Positions 8,136 through 18,382 are shown, counted from the first letter of the stretch. The stretch is DNA of 64,000 nt from Bradyrhizobium sp. ORS 285 (GCF_900176205.1 NZ_LT859959.1:4237001-4301000); one strand, 5' to 3'. Translations and numbers: made by a program. Notes: a model not told the origin generated them from the sequence alone.

Positions 8136-9560
8136 ATGACGTCCACGCCCACGATGGTACATGCCGACGGCCTGCCGCTGCCGCAGCGGACCTGGGCGAT
8201 CGTCACGATCGCGCTCGGTATCGTGCTGGCGGTCGTCGACGGCGCCATCGCCAATGTGGCGCTGCCGACGATCGCGCGCGACCTCAACGCCAGCCCGGCG
8301 TTCTCGATCTGGATCGTCAACGGCTATCAGCTCGCGGTGACGATCTCGCTGCTGCCGCTGGCCTCGCTCGGCGAGATCATCGGCTATCGCCGCGTCTATC
8401 TCGCCGGCCTCGTGCTGTTCACGGCTGCCTCGTTGTTCTGTGCGCTGGCCGACAACCTGCTGCTGCTGACGCTCGCGCGCATCCTGCAGGGTTTTGGCGC
8501 CGCGGGCATTCTCAGCGTGAACTCGGCGCTGGTTCGCTTCACCTATCCGCAGGCGCTGCTCGGCCGCGGCATCGGCATCAATGCGATGGTGGTCGCGGTC
8601 TCAGCCGCGGTCGGTCCGACGATCGCGGCAGGCATCCTCGCGGTCGGCAGCTGGCCCTGGCTGTTCGCGATCAACGTGCCGCTCGGCATCGTCACCTTCG
8701 TGTTCGGCTTCCGCTTCCTGCCGCATACGCCGCGCGCGCCGCATATGTTCGACTGGCAGAGCGCCGCGCTCAGCGCGGTCACGTTCGGCTTTTTGATCGC
8801 CGCCGTCGACAGCCTCGGTCACGGCGAGGCGCTGGTGACCTGCGCCATCGAGTTCGTCGTGGCCGTCGTCGCCGGCATCTGGCTGGTCTATCGCCAGACC
8901 CACATGGCCTCGCCGCTGCTGCCGCTTGACCTGCTGCGCATCCCCGTGTTCGCGCTGTCGATCGCGACGTCGATCTCGTCGTTCTGCGGCCAGATGCTCG
9001 CCTTCGTCGCGATCCCGTTCTACCTGGAAAGCCATTTCGGCTATTCGCCGGTGCAGATGGGCCTGTTGATCACGCCCTGGCCGATCGCGGTCGGCCTGAC
9101 CGCGCCGATCGCGGGCCGTCTGGTGGAGCGCGTTCCGGCCGGTCTGCTCGGCGGCATCGGCCTTGTCATCTTCGCGGCCGGCCTGTGCGCGCTCGGCCTG
9201 CTGCCGCAACAGCCCTCGTCATGGGACGTCGTGTGGCGGATGGCGCTGGCGGGCTGCGGCTTCGGCCTGTTCCAGACCCCGAACAACCGCACCATGATCG
9301 CCGCCGCGCCGCGCGAGCGCGCCGGCGGCGCCAGCGGCATGCTCGGCACAGCTCGCCTGCTCGGCCAGACCACCGGTGCGGCGCTGGTGGCCATGTTCCT
9401 GGCGATCGACCCAAGCGATGGCACACGGCTGTCGCTGTTGACCGGCGTCGGCTTTGCGCTGGTCGGCGCGTTCCTGAGCATGCTCCGGCTGTCGCCAGCC
9501 GGTGCCCGCGGCGCCGAGCATGTTCGAATTCATGACGGCCAACGGCTGAAGGGCGAGTAG
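8136..9560 (+). CDS. MFS drug exporter, DHA2 (EmrB/QacA-like, 14-helix) family
   Basis: The 474-residue polytopic inner-membrane protein has motif C-like and motif A-like features of DHA2 pumps: LAVVDGAIANVALPTIARDL near the start, WIVNGYQLAVTISLLPL, and GEIIGYRRVYLAG. Fourteen hydrophobic segments are expected from its length and pattern. Members are proton-driven exporters of lipophilic drugs. CGGAG precedes the ATG at 8136. There is no membrane-fusion (EmrA) gene nearby, so it probably acts alone. The next gene follows after five bases and may be co-transcribed. Confidence 0.85.
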   Translation: MTSTPTMVHADGLPLPQRTWAIVTIALGIVLAVVDGAIANVALPTIARDLNASPAFSIWIVNGYQLAVTISLLPLASLGEIIGYRRVYLAGLVLFTAASLFCALADNLLLLTLARILQGFGAAGILSVNSALVRFTYPQALLGRGIGINAMVVAVSAAVGPTIAAGILAVGSWPWLFAINVPLGIVTFVFGFRFLPHTPRAPHMFDWQSAALSAVTFGFLIAAVDSLGHGEALVTCAIEFVVAVVAGIWLVYRQTHMASPLLPLDLLRIPVFALSIATSISSFCGQMLAFVAIPFYLESHFGYSPVQMGLLITPWPIAVGLTAPIAGRLVERVPAGLLGGIGLVIFAAGLCALGLLPQQPSSWDVVWRMALAGCGFGLFQTPNNRTMIAAAPRERAGGASGMLGTARLLGQTTGAALVAMFLAIDPSDGTRLSLLTGVGFALVGAFLSMLRLSPAGARGAEHVRIHDGQRLKGE

Positions 9561-9565
9561 CGGCA

Positions 9566-10330
9566 GTGACGACGAACTGGACCATGCTCGCTTTGCTCGC
9601 GCTGGCTGCCTTCGGCTCGGGCATCGTCAACGCGCTCGCGGGCGGCGGCGCATTCCTGACCTTCCCCACTCTGCTCGCCGCCGGCATCCCGGCGATCGAC
9701 GCCAATGCGTCGAGCACGGTTGCGCTCTGCCCAGGTCAGTTCGTCAGCGCCTTCGCATCCCGTGACATCTTACGAGATGCCGAGGCGTCGTGGCGCCGCG
9801 ATCTGGTGCGGCTGTCGATCATCAGCCTGGTTGGCGGCACGCTCGGAGCCGTGCTGCTGCTCGTGACGCCATCGGCAGCCTTCAGCCGCCTGGTGCCGTG
9901 GCTCCTGCTGTTCGCCACCGTCGTGTTCGCCTTCGGCATGCGCTTCACGCCGAAGGACGGCAAGCCTTGGCTCGGGCCGCTGACCATCCAGGCCGTGCAG
10001 TTCGTGATCGCGATATACGGCGGCTATTTCGGCGGCGGCATCGGCATCCTGATGCTGGCCGCCCTGGTGTTCTATGGCATGCGCGACATCCGCGCGATGA
10101 ACGGCCTGAAAATCTGGCTCGCCGCGCTGATGAACATCATGGCCTCCATCATCTTCGCCTTCTCCGGCCGCGTGCATTGGTTGGAGACCTTGACGATGAT
10201 GTGCACGGGCATGCTCGGCGGCTTCGTCGGCGCCCGGCTCGGCCGGATCATCCCGCCGGCCTATGTGCGCCGCTTCATCATCGCGGTCGGCTGCGGACTG
10301 ACGGTGTACTTCTTCATCAAGCCGGCCTGA
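9566..10330 (+). CDS. TauE/SafE (TSUP) family sulfite/organosulfur exporter-like membrane protein
   Basis: The 254-residue polytopic protein shows the internally repeated TSUP pattern: GSGIVNALAGGGAFLTFPTLLAAG in the first half and AIYGGYFGGGIGILMLAALV in the second. TSUP members move sulfite, sulfonates or related anions; the substrate here is not evident. The start is GTG at 9566, five bases after the MFS gene. It ends before a strong hairpin terminator. Confidence 0.85.
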   Translation: MTTNWTMLALLALAAFGSGIVNALAGGGAFLTFPTLLAAGIPAIDANASSTVALCPGQFVSAFASRDILRDAEASWRRDLVRLSIISLVGGTLGAVLLLVTPSAAFSRLVPWLLLFATVVFAFGMRFTPKDGKPWLGPLTIQAVQFVIAIYGGYFGGGIGILMLAALVFYGMRDIRAMNGLKIWLAALMNIMASIIFAFSGRVHWLETLTMMCTGMLGGFVGARLGRIIPPAYVRRFIIAVGCGLTVYFFIKPA

Positions 10331-10355
10331 GCTTTAGGTCTTCGCCCGGACAAAG

Positions 10356-10384
10356 AAAAAGGCCGGCGCAAAGCCGGCCTTTCG
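10356..10384. terminator. Bidirectional rho-independent terminator
   Basis: GGCCGGC (10361-10367), loop GCAAA, GCCGGCC (10373-10379). A-rich and T-rich flanks extend the stem by three A:T pairs. It separates the TSUP gene from convergent clpA and can serve both strands. Confidence 0.85.
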
Positions 10385-10404
10385 CATTCGTTGGGTCGAA
10401 AGCC

Positions 10405-12795
10405 TCACGCCTTGACCAGCGGTCCCTTCGGCGCCGGGCCCTTCGGGCCGCTGCCGCCGGACTTGGGCTTGCGCTTGCGCGCCGCCGGGACTTCCGACTT
10501 CGGCGAGACCGGGCCGTCGACGAACTCGAAGCCGATCTTCTCGTCCACGCCGGATTCGTCCTTGACCAGGACGACGCGGACGTGGCCGCCGCTCTTCAGC
10601 CTGCCGAACAGCACCTCGTCGGCCAGCGGCTTCTTGATGTGCTCCTGGATCACGCGGCCCATCGGGCGCGCGCCCATCTGCTCGTCATAGCCGTGCTGGA
10701 TCAGCCAGGCCTTGGCCGGTTCCGACAGCTCGATCGTGACGTCGCGGTCGGCCAGCTGGACCTCGAGCTGCAGCACGAACTTCTCGACGACCATGCCGAT
10801 CACGTCGACCGGGAGATGGCCGAACGAGACGATGGCATCGAGGCGGTTGCGGAATTCCGGCGCGAACTGCCGGTTGATCGCCTCGTGGTCGTCGCCTTCC
10901 CGCTTCGAGCGGTGGAAGCCGAACGCCTGCTTGGCGAGGTCAGCCGCACCCGCATTCGTCGTCATGATCAGGATGACGTTGCGGAAGTTGACCTGCTTGC
11001 CGTTGTGGTCGGTGAGCCGGCCATGATCCATGATCTGCAGCAGCACATTGTACAGATCCGGATGCGCCTTCTCGATCTCGTCCAGCAGCACCACGCAATG
11101 CGGATGCTGGTCGACGCCATCGGTCAGGAGGCCGCCCTGGTCGAAGCCGACATAGCCGGGAGGTGCGCCGATCAGCCGCGACACCGTGTGTCGCTCCATG
11201 TACTCCGACATGTCGAAGCGCAGGAGCTCGACGCCGAGGGTCGCCGCGAGCTGCTTGGCCACCTCGGTCTTGCCGACGCCGGTCGGGCCTGAGAACAGGT
11301 AGCAGCCAATCGGCTTCTCCGGCTCGCGCAGGCCGGCACGCGCCAGCTTGATCGAGGCCGACAGCGAGTCGATCGCCTTGTCCTGACCGAACACCACGCG
11401 CTTCAGGGTCTGCTCGAGATGCTTGAGCACCTCGGCATCGTCCTTCGACACGCTCTTCGGCGGAATCCGCGCCATTGTGGCGATCGTGGTCTCGATCTCC
11501 TTGATGCCGATCGTCTTCTTGCGCTTGTTCTCGGCGAGCAGCATCTGCGCCGCGCCGGATTCGTCGATCACGTCGATCGCCTTGTCCGGCAGCTTGCGGT
11601 CGTGGATGTAGCGCGACGACAGCTGAACCGCGGCCTCGATGGCCTCATTGGTGTACTTCAGGCGGTGATAGTCCTCGAAGTAAGGCTTGAGGCCCTTCAG
11701 GATCGCGATCGCATCTTCCACCGACGGCTCGTTGACGTCGATCTTCTGGAACCGGCGCACCAAAGCGCGGTCCTTCTCGAAGTGCTGGCGATATTCCTTG
11801 TAGGTCGTCGAGCCCATGCAGCGGATCGAGCCCGAGGCCAGCGCCGGCTTGAGCAGGTTCGAGGCATCCATCGCCCCGCCCGACGTCGCACCCGCACCGA
11901 TCACGGTGTGGATCTCGTCGATGAACAGGATCGCGTTCGGATGCGCCTCGAGCTCCTTCAGCACCTGCTTCAGACGCTCCTCGAAGTCACCGCGATAGCG
12001 CGTGCCGGCGAGCAAGGTGCCCATGTCCAGCGAGAACACGGTCGCGGCCGACAGCACCTCGGGCACATCGCTGTCGACGATACGCTTGGCGAGACCTTCG
12101 GCGATGGCCGTCTTGCCGACGCCGGCTTCACCGACGAACAGCGGGTTGTTCTTCTGCCGGCGACACAGCACCTGGATCGCGCGGTTGATTTCCGAGTTGC
12201 GGCCGATCACCGGATCGATCTTGCCGTCGCGGGCCTTCTTGTTGAGATTGACGCAATAGGTTTCCAGCGCCTCGCCCTTTTTCTTGGAGTCCTCGTTGCC
12301 CTTGGTCTCGGTCTCTTCGTCGACGCCGCGCACTGGGCGGGCTTCGGAGACACCAGGGCGCTTGGCGATGCCGTGGCTGATGTAGTTCACGGCGTCGTAG
12401 CGCGTCATGTCCTGCTCTTGCAGGAAGTAGGCGGCGTGGCTCTCGCGCTCGGCGAAGATCGCGATCAGCACGTTGGCGCCGGTCACTTCTTCGCGGCCCG
12501 ACGACTGAACGTGAATCACCGCGCGCTGGATCACGCGCTGGAAACCCGCGGTCGGCTTGGCGTCGTCGCTGCCGTCCGTGACCAGATTTTCAAACTCGGT
12601 TTCGAGATAATTGACGAGACTGCCGCGCAGCTTGTCGAGGTCGACGCTGCACGCGCGCATCACGGCCGCTGCATCGCTGTCATCAATCAAGGACAGAAGG
12701 AGATGTTCCAATGTCGCGTATTGATGATGACGCTCGTTGGCAATCGCCAGCGCACGATGCAGGGATTGTTCAAGGCTTTGAGAAAAAGTCGGCAT
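10405..12795 (-). CDS. clpA: ATP-dependent Clp protease ATP-binding subunit ClpA
   Basis: The 796-residue protein is the AAA+ unfoldase that feeds substrates to ClpP. Residues 1-145 are the double Clp N domain. The first AAA module has Walker A GEAGVGKT at 222-229 and Walker B ILFIDEIH. The second has GPTGVGKT at 503-510 and [13 protein letters not shown]. The spacing between them is short with no ClpB-type coiled coil, so this is ClpA rather than ClpB or ClpC. The C-terminal tail is basic and Gly/Pro-rich ([14 protein letters not shown]), longer than in E. coli. clpS lies upstream on the same strand, 374 bases away. Confidence 0.96.
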   Translation of the reverse strand: MPTFSQSLEQSLHRALAIANERHHQYATLEHLLLSLIDDSDAAAVMRACSVDLDKLRGSLVNYLETEFENLVTDGSDDAKPTAGFQRVIQRAVIHVQSSGREEVTGANVLIAIFAERESHAAYFLQEQDMTRYDAVNYISHGIAKRPGVSEARPVRGVDEETETKGNEDSKKKGEALETYCVNLNKKARDGKIDPVIGRNSEINRAIQVLCRRQKNNPLFVGEAGVGKTAIAEGLAKRIVDSDVPEVLSAATVFSLDMGTLLAGTRYRGDFEERLKQVLKELEAHPNAILFIDEIHTVIGAGATSGGAMDASNLLKPALASGSIRCMGSTTYKEYRQHFEKDRALVRRFQKIDVNEPSVEDAIAILKGLKPYFEDYHRLKYTNEAIEAAVQLSSRYIHDRKLPDKAIDVIDESGAAQMLLAENKRKKTIGIKEIETTIATMARIPPKSVSKDDAEVLKHLEQTLKRVVFGQDKAIDSLSASIKLARAGLREPEKPIGCYLFSGPTGVGKTEVAKQLAATLGVELLRFDMSEYMERHTVSRLIGAPPGYVGFDQGGLLTDGVDQHPHCVVLLDEIEKAHPDLYNVLLQIMDHGRLTDHNGKQVNFRNVILIMTTNAGAADLAKQAFGFHRSKREGDDHEAINRQFAPEFRNRLDAIVSFGHLPVDVIGMVVEKFVLQLEVQLADRDVTIELSEPAKAWLIQHGYDEQMGARPMGRVIQEHIKKPLADEVLFGRLKSGGHVRVVLVKDESGVDEKIGFEFVDGPVSPKSEVPAARKRKPKSGGSGPKGPAPKGPLVKA

Positions 12796-13169
12796 GCGCG
12801 TCCTCTGTGGCCCCCTGCCATCATGATCGCCGCCGCCCGGTCAGGCAACAACAACCTTTGTCAAATATAGTTATAACCGAGTGCGACAAAAGACCGGCCG
12901 AGCGTCTCGATTACGGGTTCACCGGATCGTCAATGCAAAACCCGTTCCGATTGCGGCAAACCCCGGCTTCCGGCAACCGAACGGGAGAAATTCTAGACGG
13001 TCGGGATCCGGCCGTAGTTCTCCGGGCGAACGCTGCCCGGTGATTGCCGACCGAAACGTCCGCTCCGACGTTTCCGCCCGTGCATTTCAGTCCTTGGCGC
13101 GGAGCAAGCAGTCTCGATCGGACGGCGGAGAGCATGGACCTGCCGGCTCCGCGCCCCGCGACGCCAGCG
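12796..13169. other. clpS-clpA intergenic stretch, no gene seen
   Basis: About 370 bases between clpS and clpA. Short frames here have no family resemblance. An AT-rich patch near 12858-12872 (on the clpA strand TTATAACTATATTTGACA) is a candidate clpA promoter area, but no well-spaced -35/-10 pair can be defined. Confidence 0.5.
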
Positions 13170-13502
13170 CTATTTCTTTTCCATCACACACTGCAGAGGA
13201 TGCTGGTGCTTGCGGGCGAAATCCATCACCTGCGTCACCTTGGTCTCGGCGATCTCGTAGGTGAAAACGCCGCACTCGCCGATCCCGTGATGATGCACGT
13301 GGAGCATGATCTTGGTCGCAGCCTCGACGTCCTTGTTGAAGAACTTTTCCAGGACGTGAACCACGAACTCCATCGGCGTGTAATCGTCGTTGAGGATCAG
13401 GACGCGATAGAGATTGGGGCGCTTGGTCTTCGGCTTGACCTTGGTGATCACGGACGTGGCCGGACCACCGGTGCCACCGGATTTATTGTCGTTATTGCTC
13501 AT
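13170..13502 (-). CDS. clpS: ATP-dependent Clp protease adaptor ClpS
   Basis: The 110-residue adaptor binds the ClpA N domain and delivers N-degron substrates. An unstructured, Lys/Gly-rich N-terminus is followed by the core with [21 protein letters not shown], the [15 protein letters not shown] block and a C-terminal [10 protein letters not shown]. The Asn-Asp-Asp and His residues that bind the N-terminal amine are present. The ATG at 13502 is preferred; an in-frame ATG at 13544 is possible. It sits upstream of clpA on the same strand. Confidence 0.95.
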   Translation of the reverse strand: MSNNDNKSGGTGGPATSVITKVKPKTKRPNLYRVLILNDDYTPMEFVVHVLEKFFNKDVEAATKIMLHVHHHGIGECGVFTYEIAETKVTQVMDFARKHQHPLQCVMEKK

Positions 13503-13958
13503 CCTAGGCGCGGATCGGTTCAATCTGGAATTTGGCTGCGACATCTTGCACGCGTTAGATAATGCTGCGAGCCTCCCAATAAAGGGTTTCTCGCACTGTC
13601 CCCTACCGGGCCGCTTCCGCCACCCGGTCCTGCGTTCCAGATCGCCTGTCCCAGCCGACCGGTCCGGTTGGACCGACACCAGGAATATGGGTCAGCGGCC
13701 GGTTTGCCGCAAGCGCATCCGATCAATGGACGGACGCTCCGGCAGGACCGATTCCCTGCCCCGGCGATGAGGCCGAAGGTTAAACAAACCGCTCGCATTT
13801 TACAAAGCCCATTCACCGGGCATTGACAGGGAACCAGCGGCGGCGGCGCCGCGACGGCCATACTGCGGTATTGGCTCGGCTTTTCGAGCTTTCGATTTAC
13901 CCACCCTTGACGAAGCCGCCCCGAAATGGCCCGCGGAAAATCATCATTGGTGAGCGAC
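13503..13958. other. Intergenic region between clpS and the Tad-like gene
   Basis: About 455 bases between divergent genes. It should hold promoters for both. An inverted repeat, ATAC-TGCG-GTAT, occurs near 13860. No coding region with family resemblance was found. Confidence 0.5.
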
Positions 13959-15731
13959 ATGACCGCCGAGACCTTCGTCCGCTTCTGCCGCAAGACCGTG
14001 CGACGCTTCGTCCGCGACACTAGCGGCAATATCGCCGTAACGTTCGCGATCGCGCTGCTGCCGATTCTCGCCTTCGTCGGCGCCGGCATCGACTACAGCC
14101 GGGCCAACGCCGCGAGATCGTCGATGCAGGCGGCGCTGGATTCGACTGCGCTGATGCTGTCGCGCGATCTAGCTCAGGGAACGATCACCTCAACCGACAT
14201 TCCAACGAAGGCATCGGCCTATTTCAAGGCGCTGTACACCAGTGCGGATGCCAAGGGCATCGGCGTCAACGTCAGCTATACCGCAGCGACCACCACCACG
14301 GCATCCAACATCCAGCTGACCGCTTCGGGACAGATCGTCACGCAGTTCATGAAGCTCGCCGGCTTCCCGACGATGGACTTCAGCACCAAGGCGACGACGA
14401 CCTGGGGCGACGTGAAGATGCGCGTCGCGCTGGCGCTCGACAACACCGGCTCGATGGCCTCCAGCAACAAGATGACCGCCCTGCAGAACGCGGTCGCCGG
14501 CAGCGGCGGGCTGATCGACCAGCTCAGCGCCCTCGCCAAGGCCCCCGGCGACGTCTACATCTCGGTCGTTCCCTTCGCCAAGGTCGTCAACGTCGGCGAA
14601 AGCAATTACGCCCAGAACTGGCTGGATTGGACCGACTGGCAAAATCCGCCCACCGTTCAGCCCGCTAACGGCTCCTATCAGGCCGCAATCCCGAACGGCA
14701 GCTTCTCGCAGGCGCAGTGGGACATGGTCGGGCCGGGATCCTCCTGCCCGTTCAAGTCGAGCAACGGCTTCTCCTATTTCGGCTGCGTCAGCGGTCCGAC
14801 CACGGGCAGCGCCAGCGTCTCGACCATCCCGAAGACCGGCGACGCCAATGCGGGCCAGATCTGCCCGGGCTACGATTCAGCGTCGCACAGCTATTACAAT
14901 GGGTGCTGGACGACGACCAAGACCTCGACCGTGGTCACCTATTGCACCGGCTCGAGTTGCAAGTGCAGCAACGGCGCCAATGAAAGCTGCACCTGCACGG
15001 GCACGTCAGGCACCAGTGGTTACACCTGCAAGGTGAACACGTACACCAAGACCTGGGTCGCCAACGCCAAGAGCACCTGGACGGGCTGCGTCGCCGACCG
15101 CACCCAGCCGAACGACGCAAATGCAGTCTCGCCATCGACGTCCGACGTGACCACGCTGTTCCCGGCCAACCAGCACATGGAGAACAACACCCAGTATTGC
15201 AGCAGCAGCGCCTCGACCAAGCTCGCGCCGATCGTTCCGCTCAGCTACAATTGGAACTCGCTGAAGAGCGCGGTCAACGCGATGCAGCCGACCGGCGGCA
15301 CCAACCAGGCCATCGGCCTCGCCTGGGCCGTGCAGTCGCTGATCCCGAACGGCGTCCTGGGGGCTCCGGCGGAAGCCGCGAGCACGACCTATAATCGAGT
15401 CATCATCCTGCTGTCGGACGGTCTCAACACGGAAGATCGCTGGCCGGAATACGGCAACGGCTCGAGCCAGGCCTCCGGCAACCCGATCGACGCGCGCCAG
15501 GCGCTGCTGTGCTCCAACCTGAAGAACACCAAGGATGCCAAGGGCAATTCGATGTACACGATCTACACGATCCAGGTGAACACCTCATCGCCTGCCGATC
15601 CGACGTCGACCGTGCTGCAGAACTGCGCCAGCAGCCCGGACAAGTTCTACATGCTGACCAGCTCCAGCCAGATCGTGACCACCTTCAACTCGATCGGAAC
15701 CGCGCTGTCGAAGTTGCGTGTTGCCAAATAA
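13959..15731 (+). CDS. Tad-type pilus assembly protein with von Willebrand A domain and Cys-rich insert
   Basis: The 590-residue protein starts with a basic stretch and the TadE/G-like segment DTSGNIAVTFAIALLPILAF, a membrane anchor that leaves the rest outside the cytoplasm. A vWA domain follows, with a MIDAS-like DNTGS at residues 161-165 and a later VIILLSDGLNTEDR. Between them, roughly residues 263-377, lies a Thr/Ser-rich region with 11 Cys (for example CTGSSCKCSNGANESCTCTG). Family members are found with tight-adherence pili, but no other tad gene is in the window. The ATG at 13959 is chosen for an upstream GGTGAG; an ATG at 13926 is also possible. A terminator follows. Confidence 0.8.
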   Translation: MTAETFVRFCRKTVRRFVRDTSGNIAVTFAIALLPILAFVGAGIDYSRANAARSSMQAALDSTALMLSRDLAQGTITSTDIPTKASAYFKALYTSADAKGIGVNVSYTAATTTTASNIQLTASGQIVTQFMKLAGFPTMDFSTKATTTWGDVKMRVALALDNTGSMASSNKMTALQNAVAGSGGLIDQLSALAKAPGDVYISVVPFAKVVNVGESNYAQNWLDWTDWQNPPTVQPANGSYQAAIPNGSFSQAQWDMVGPGSSCPFKSSNGFSYFGCVSGPTTGSASVSTIPKTGDANAGQICPGYDSASHSYYNGCWTTTKTSTVVTYCTGSSCKCSNGANESCTCTGTSGTSGYTCKVNTYTKTWVANAKSTWTGCVADRTQPNDANAVSPSTSDVTTLFPANQHMENNTQYCSSSASTKLAPIVPLSYNWNSLKSAVNAMQPTGGTNQAIGLAWAVQSLIPNGVLGAPAEAASTTYNRVIILLSDGLNTEDRWPEYGNGSSQASGNPIDARQALLCSNLKNTKDAKGNSMYTIYTIQVNTSSPADPTSTVLQNCASSPDKFYMLTSSSQIVTTFNSIGTALSKLRVAK

Positions 15732-15770
15732 AGGCGGCACTCACTCCATCGATCATTATCGCCCAACAAA

Positions 15771-15797
15771 AAAGCCCGGCGCGAGCCGGGCTTTCGA
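15771..15797. terminator. Bidirectional rho-independent terminator
   Basis: AAAGCCCGGC (15771-15780), loop GCGA, GCCGGGCTTT (15785-15794). This ten-pair perfect stem lies between the convergent Tad-like gene and phasin gene. Confidence 0.85.
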
Positions 15798-15820
15798 CTG
15801 TCACCTCGCGGTGGCTGCGA

Positions 15821-16162
15821 TCAATGCGCGGCCGGCGGGGTGAACTTGGCGGCAAGGCCTTCGAGCGGCTTGAACGCGTGCTTGGCGAGATCCGAATACA
15901 GGCCGGCGATCTTCTGCGAATCGGCGACGAAGGTCTCGTAGGCGGACTTGGCGAACTCGGTCTGGACCTCGAGCACCTTGTCGAGCGACTTCACGCCCTG
16001 CAGCTTCTCGACGAAGGACTTGGTGTCCTCGAAGGATTTCTTGGTGTAGTCGCCATAGGCGGTGGCGATAGCATGGAGGCCGTTCTGCACCGTGGTCGCG
16101 GAATTCACGACGGTCTCGAACTGCTCCTTGCCGTAATTCTGGAAGTCTTCAACCTTAAACAT
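15821..16162 (-). CDS. Phasin (polyhydroxyalkanoate granule-associated protein)
   Basis: The 113-residue protein consists of amphipathic helix with no long hydrophobic segment. The N-terminus FKVEDFQNYGKEQFETVVNS and the repeats ALEVQTEFAKSAYETFVADS-like fit the Phasin_2 family, which coats PHA granules and modulates their size and number. AGGAA precedes the ATG at 16162. Two TGCnnnGCA palindromes upstream suggest control by the PHA-responsive repressor PhaR. Confidence 0.88.
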   Translation of the reverse strand: MFKVEDFQNYGKEQFETVVNSATTVQNGLHAIATAYGDYTKKSFEDTKSFVEKLQGVKSLDKVLEVQTEFAKSAYETFVADSQKIAGLYSDLAKHAFKPLEGLAAKFTPPAAH

Positions 16163-16229
16163 GTGGCATTCCTTTCCCTGACTTATCACCCTCAGGGAGG
16201 CCCGGCTCCCTGACGCAGTCCCAATTTAG

Positions 16230-16268
16230 TGCACCGCACAATAAAAAGCAAGAATCTTGTGCAATGCA
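16230..16268. promoter_or_regulatory. Paired PhaR-like operators upstream of the phasin gene
   Basis: Two sites of the form TGCnnnGCA lie 30 bases centre to centre: TGCACCGCA at 16230-16238 and TGCAATGCA at 16260-16268. They are embedded in a larger inverted repeat, GTGCACCGCACAA and TTGTGCAATGCAC. On the phasin strand a promoter-like TTGCTT, 17 bases, TAAATT spans the downstream site. PhaR of other alphaproteobacteria binds similar GC-core palindromes. The match is by eye. Confidence 0.55.
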
Positions 16269-16601
16269 CCATCGCGGGCATTAGGGCGGGCCAAATTCTG
16301 CTAAAGCCTCGGATCGCTTCAAGTCGGGCCAGTTCGACCGAAATCCCCGCCATCGGCGCAAGGTTTCTTTAATCCTTTGGCAACTCGACCGTCCTAACCT
16401 CTCCTGTGGTCCCGGCCAATGTCGGCCGAACCGTAAAGCTGTTCTAAAACAGCGTCTTAACAAAACCTCAGTTGGGGCCTTTCGATGCATGACCGCGTCG
16501 AGGCGCAAACTGGAGGTCCGACAGGCAAAGATCGCGGAGGCGTTTTGGCACAATTTCGCCTCAACTCCCGGTGATCACGTCAGAAATTGGACGGGGATTT
16601 C
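16269..16601. other. Intergenic region upstream of the DD-carboxypeptidase gene
   Basis: About 330 bases between the phasin operators and the carboxypeptidase start. It includes an AT-richer stretch near 16441-16470 (GTTCTAAAACAGCGTCTTAA) that may hold the carboxypeptidase promoter. A short frame on the minus strand (16281-16553) has no family resemblance. Confidence 0.45.
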
Positions 16602-18359
16602 ATGCTTCGCAAAAACCTGGCTTCCTCGCGCCTGCTGCGGGTTGGCGTCTACGGGCTGCTCACCCTCACGGTGGCGGCAGTCGTCACGGTGGACAGCGCA
16701 GAAGCGCGCCGGCGTCATCGGCACCACCACGCGCGTCATTCTCCCCATGCCGACGAGGGCAGCTACAGCCCGGCATTCGCCTCGATCATCGTCGACGGCA
16801 ATTCGGGCGCGACCCTGACCGCGACCAACCCGGACGCGCTGCGGCATCCGGCCTCGCTCACCAAGATCATGACGCTCTATCTGCTGTTCGAGCGCCTGGA
16901 GTCGGGCAAGATGAAGCTCGACACCGAGATGCCGGTGTCCGAGCACGCCTCCGAGCAGTCGCCGACCAAGCTCGGCCTGCGTCCCGGCCAGACCATCCGC
17001 GTCGAGGACGCGATCAAGGGCCTGGTGACGCGCTCGGCCAACGACGCCGCGGTCGTGATTGCCGAGGCGATCGGCGGCGACGAGGACGACTTCGCCAAGC
17101 TGATGACGCGCAAGGCGCGCTCGCTCGGCATGAGCCGCACCACCTATGTCAACGCCTCGGGCCTGCCGGCCGACGAGCAGATCACGACCGCGCGTGACCA
17201 GTCGATCCTCGGCCGCGCCATCCAGGACCGCTTCCCGCGCTACTATCGCTACTTCTCGACCGAGGTCTTCAATTATCGCGGCCAGTCGATCCGCAACCAC
17301 AATCATCTGCTCGGCAGCGTGGAGGGCATCGACGGCATCAAGACCGGCTATACCCGCGCCTCCGGCTTCAACATCGTGACCTCGCTCCGCCGCGGCAACC
17401 GCCATCTGGTCGGCGTCGTGATGGGCGGCCGCAGCGGCGGCTCGCGCGACGCGATCATGCGCAACCTGCTGGCCGAGAACCTCGAGAAGGGCGCGACCAA
17501 GCGCACTGTCGCTGCGATCGGCGAGCGGGGCAATTCCGATGCCGGCGACGATCAGGGCACGGTCCAGCTCGCCTCGGCCGCGCCGGAGACCCCGGCCCCG
17601 AGCCGCGCCGCCAAGCTGATGTCGACCCTGTCGGAGGCCACCGCCGCGCTGCCGCCGGCGGCGCCGAAAGAGGCCAAGGTCGAGCCCGCGCCGATGACAT
17701 CAGGCGTAATCCAGAATCAGCCGATCTCTCTGGTCCCCGGCTCGACCGAGCCGATGAAGCCGGTCAAGGTCAGAACGGTTCAGGTCAAGGCCGGCGCCGT
17801 GAAGCTCGCCACCGCAGCCCCGCAGCCGGTCGCACCGCCGCCCGCTCCGATCGCGCAACGCATCGAAGCGATCGAGCCGGCACCGCCGATCGCCCGCACT
17901 GAGACCGCCGCGCGCCCCGAGATGCCGCCGCAGCCGGCGGGTCATGGCACCGGCAACGGCATCCTCGGCGTGCTGCCGGCCTCCAGCCTGCCGCCCGCCT
18001 CGTCCCAGGCGATGGCCTATGCCGCGCCCGCTACTCAGCCGTCAGCGCCGGCGCCGACCCAGCTGGCTTCTGCGAGCCCTGCTCAGGAACTGCCGGCCCG
18101 CCCTGCCGTGGCGCGGAGCGGCTGGATCATCCAGGTCGGTGCGCTCGACAACGAGGCCGAGGCGCAGAAGCGCATCGAGGCCGCGCGCAGCTCGGCGCAG
18201 GGCCTGCTGAGCAAGGCCGATCCGTTCACCGAGACGGTCTCGAAGGGCGACAAGAAGCTGATCCGCGCCCGCTTCGCCGGTCTCGATCGCGATCAGGCCG
18301 AAGCGGTGTGCAAGAAGCTGAAGCGCGCCGACATCTCCTGCATGACCGTGCACAACTAA
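16602..18359 (+). CDS. D-alanyl-D-alanine carboxypeptidase (DacA-type) with SPOR domain
   Basis: The 585-residue periplasmic enzyme trims the terminal D-Ala of peptidoglycan stem peptides. A signal peptide ends near DSAEA, followed by a His/Arg-rich patch. The penicillin-binding motifs are complete: SLTK at 85-88, SAN at 145-147 and KTG at 247-249. A long Ala/Pro-rich linker (about 280-500) leads to a C-terminal SPOR domain (GWIIQVGALDNEAEAQKRIE to the end), which should target it to the septum. The C-terminus differs from E. coli DacA, which ends in a membrane-anchoring amphipathic helix. GGGGA precedes the ATG at 16602. A strong terminator follows. Confidence 0.92.
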   Translation: MLRKNLASSRLLRVGVYGLLTLTVAAVVTVDSAEARRRHRHHHARHSPHADEGSYSPAFASIIVDGNSGATLTATNPDALRHPASLTKIMTLYLLFERLESGKMKLDTEMPVSEHASEQSPTKLGLRPGQTIRVEDAIKGLVTRSANDAAVVIAEAIGGDEDDFAKLMTRKARSLGMSRTTYVNASGLPADEQITTARDQSILGRAIQDRFPRYYRYFSTEVFNYRGQSIRNHNHLLGSVEGIDGIKTGYTRASGFNIVTSLRRGNRHLVGVVMGGRSGGSRDAIMRNLLAENLEKGATKRTVAAIGERGNSDAGDDQGTVQLASAAPETPAPSRAAKLMSTLSEATAALPPAAPKEAKVEPAPMTSGVIQNQPISLVPGSTEPMKPVKVRTVQVKAGAVKLATAAPQPVAPPPAPIAQRIEAIEPAPPIARTETAARPEMPPQPAGHGTGNGILGVLPASSLPPASSQAMAYAAPATQPSAPAPTQLASASPAQELPARPAVARSGWIIQVGALDNEAEAQKRIEAARSSAQGLLSKADPFTETVSKGDKKLIRARFAGLDRDQAEAVCKKLKRADISCMTVHN

Positions 18360-18382
18360 GCAGATCGACATCACTGCACATG

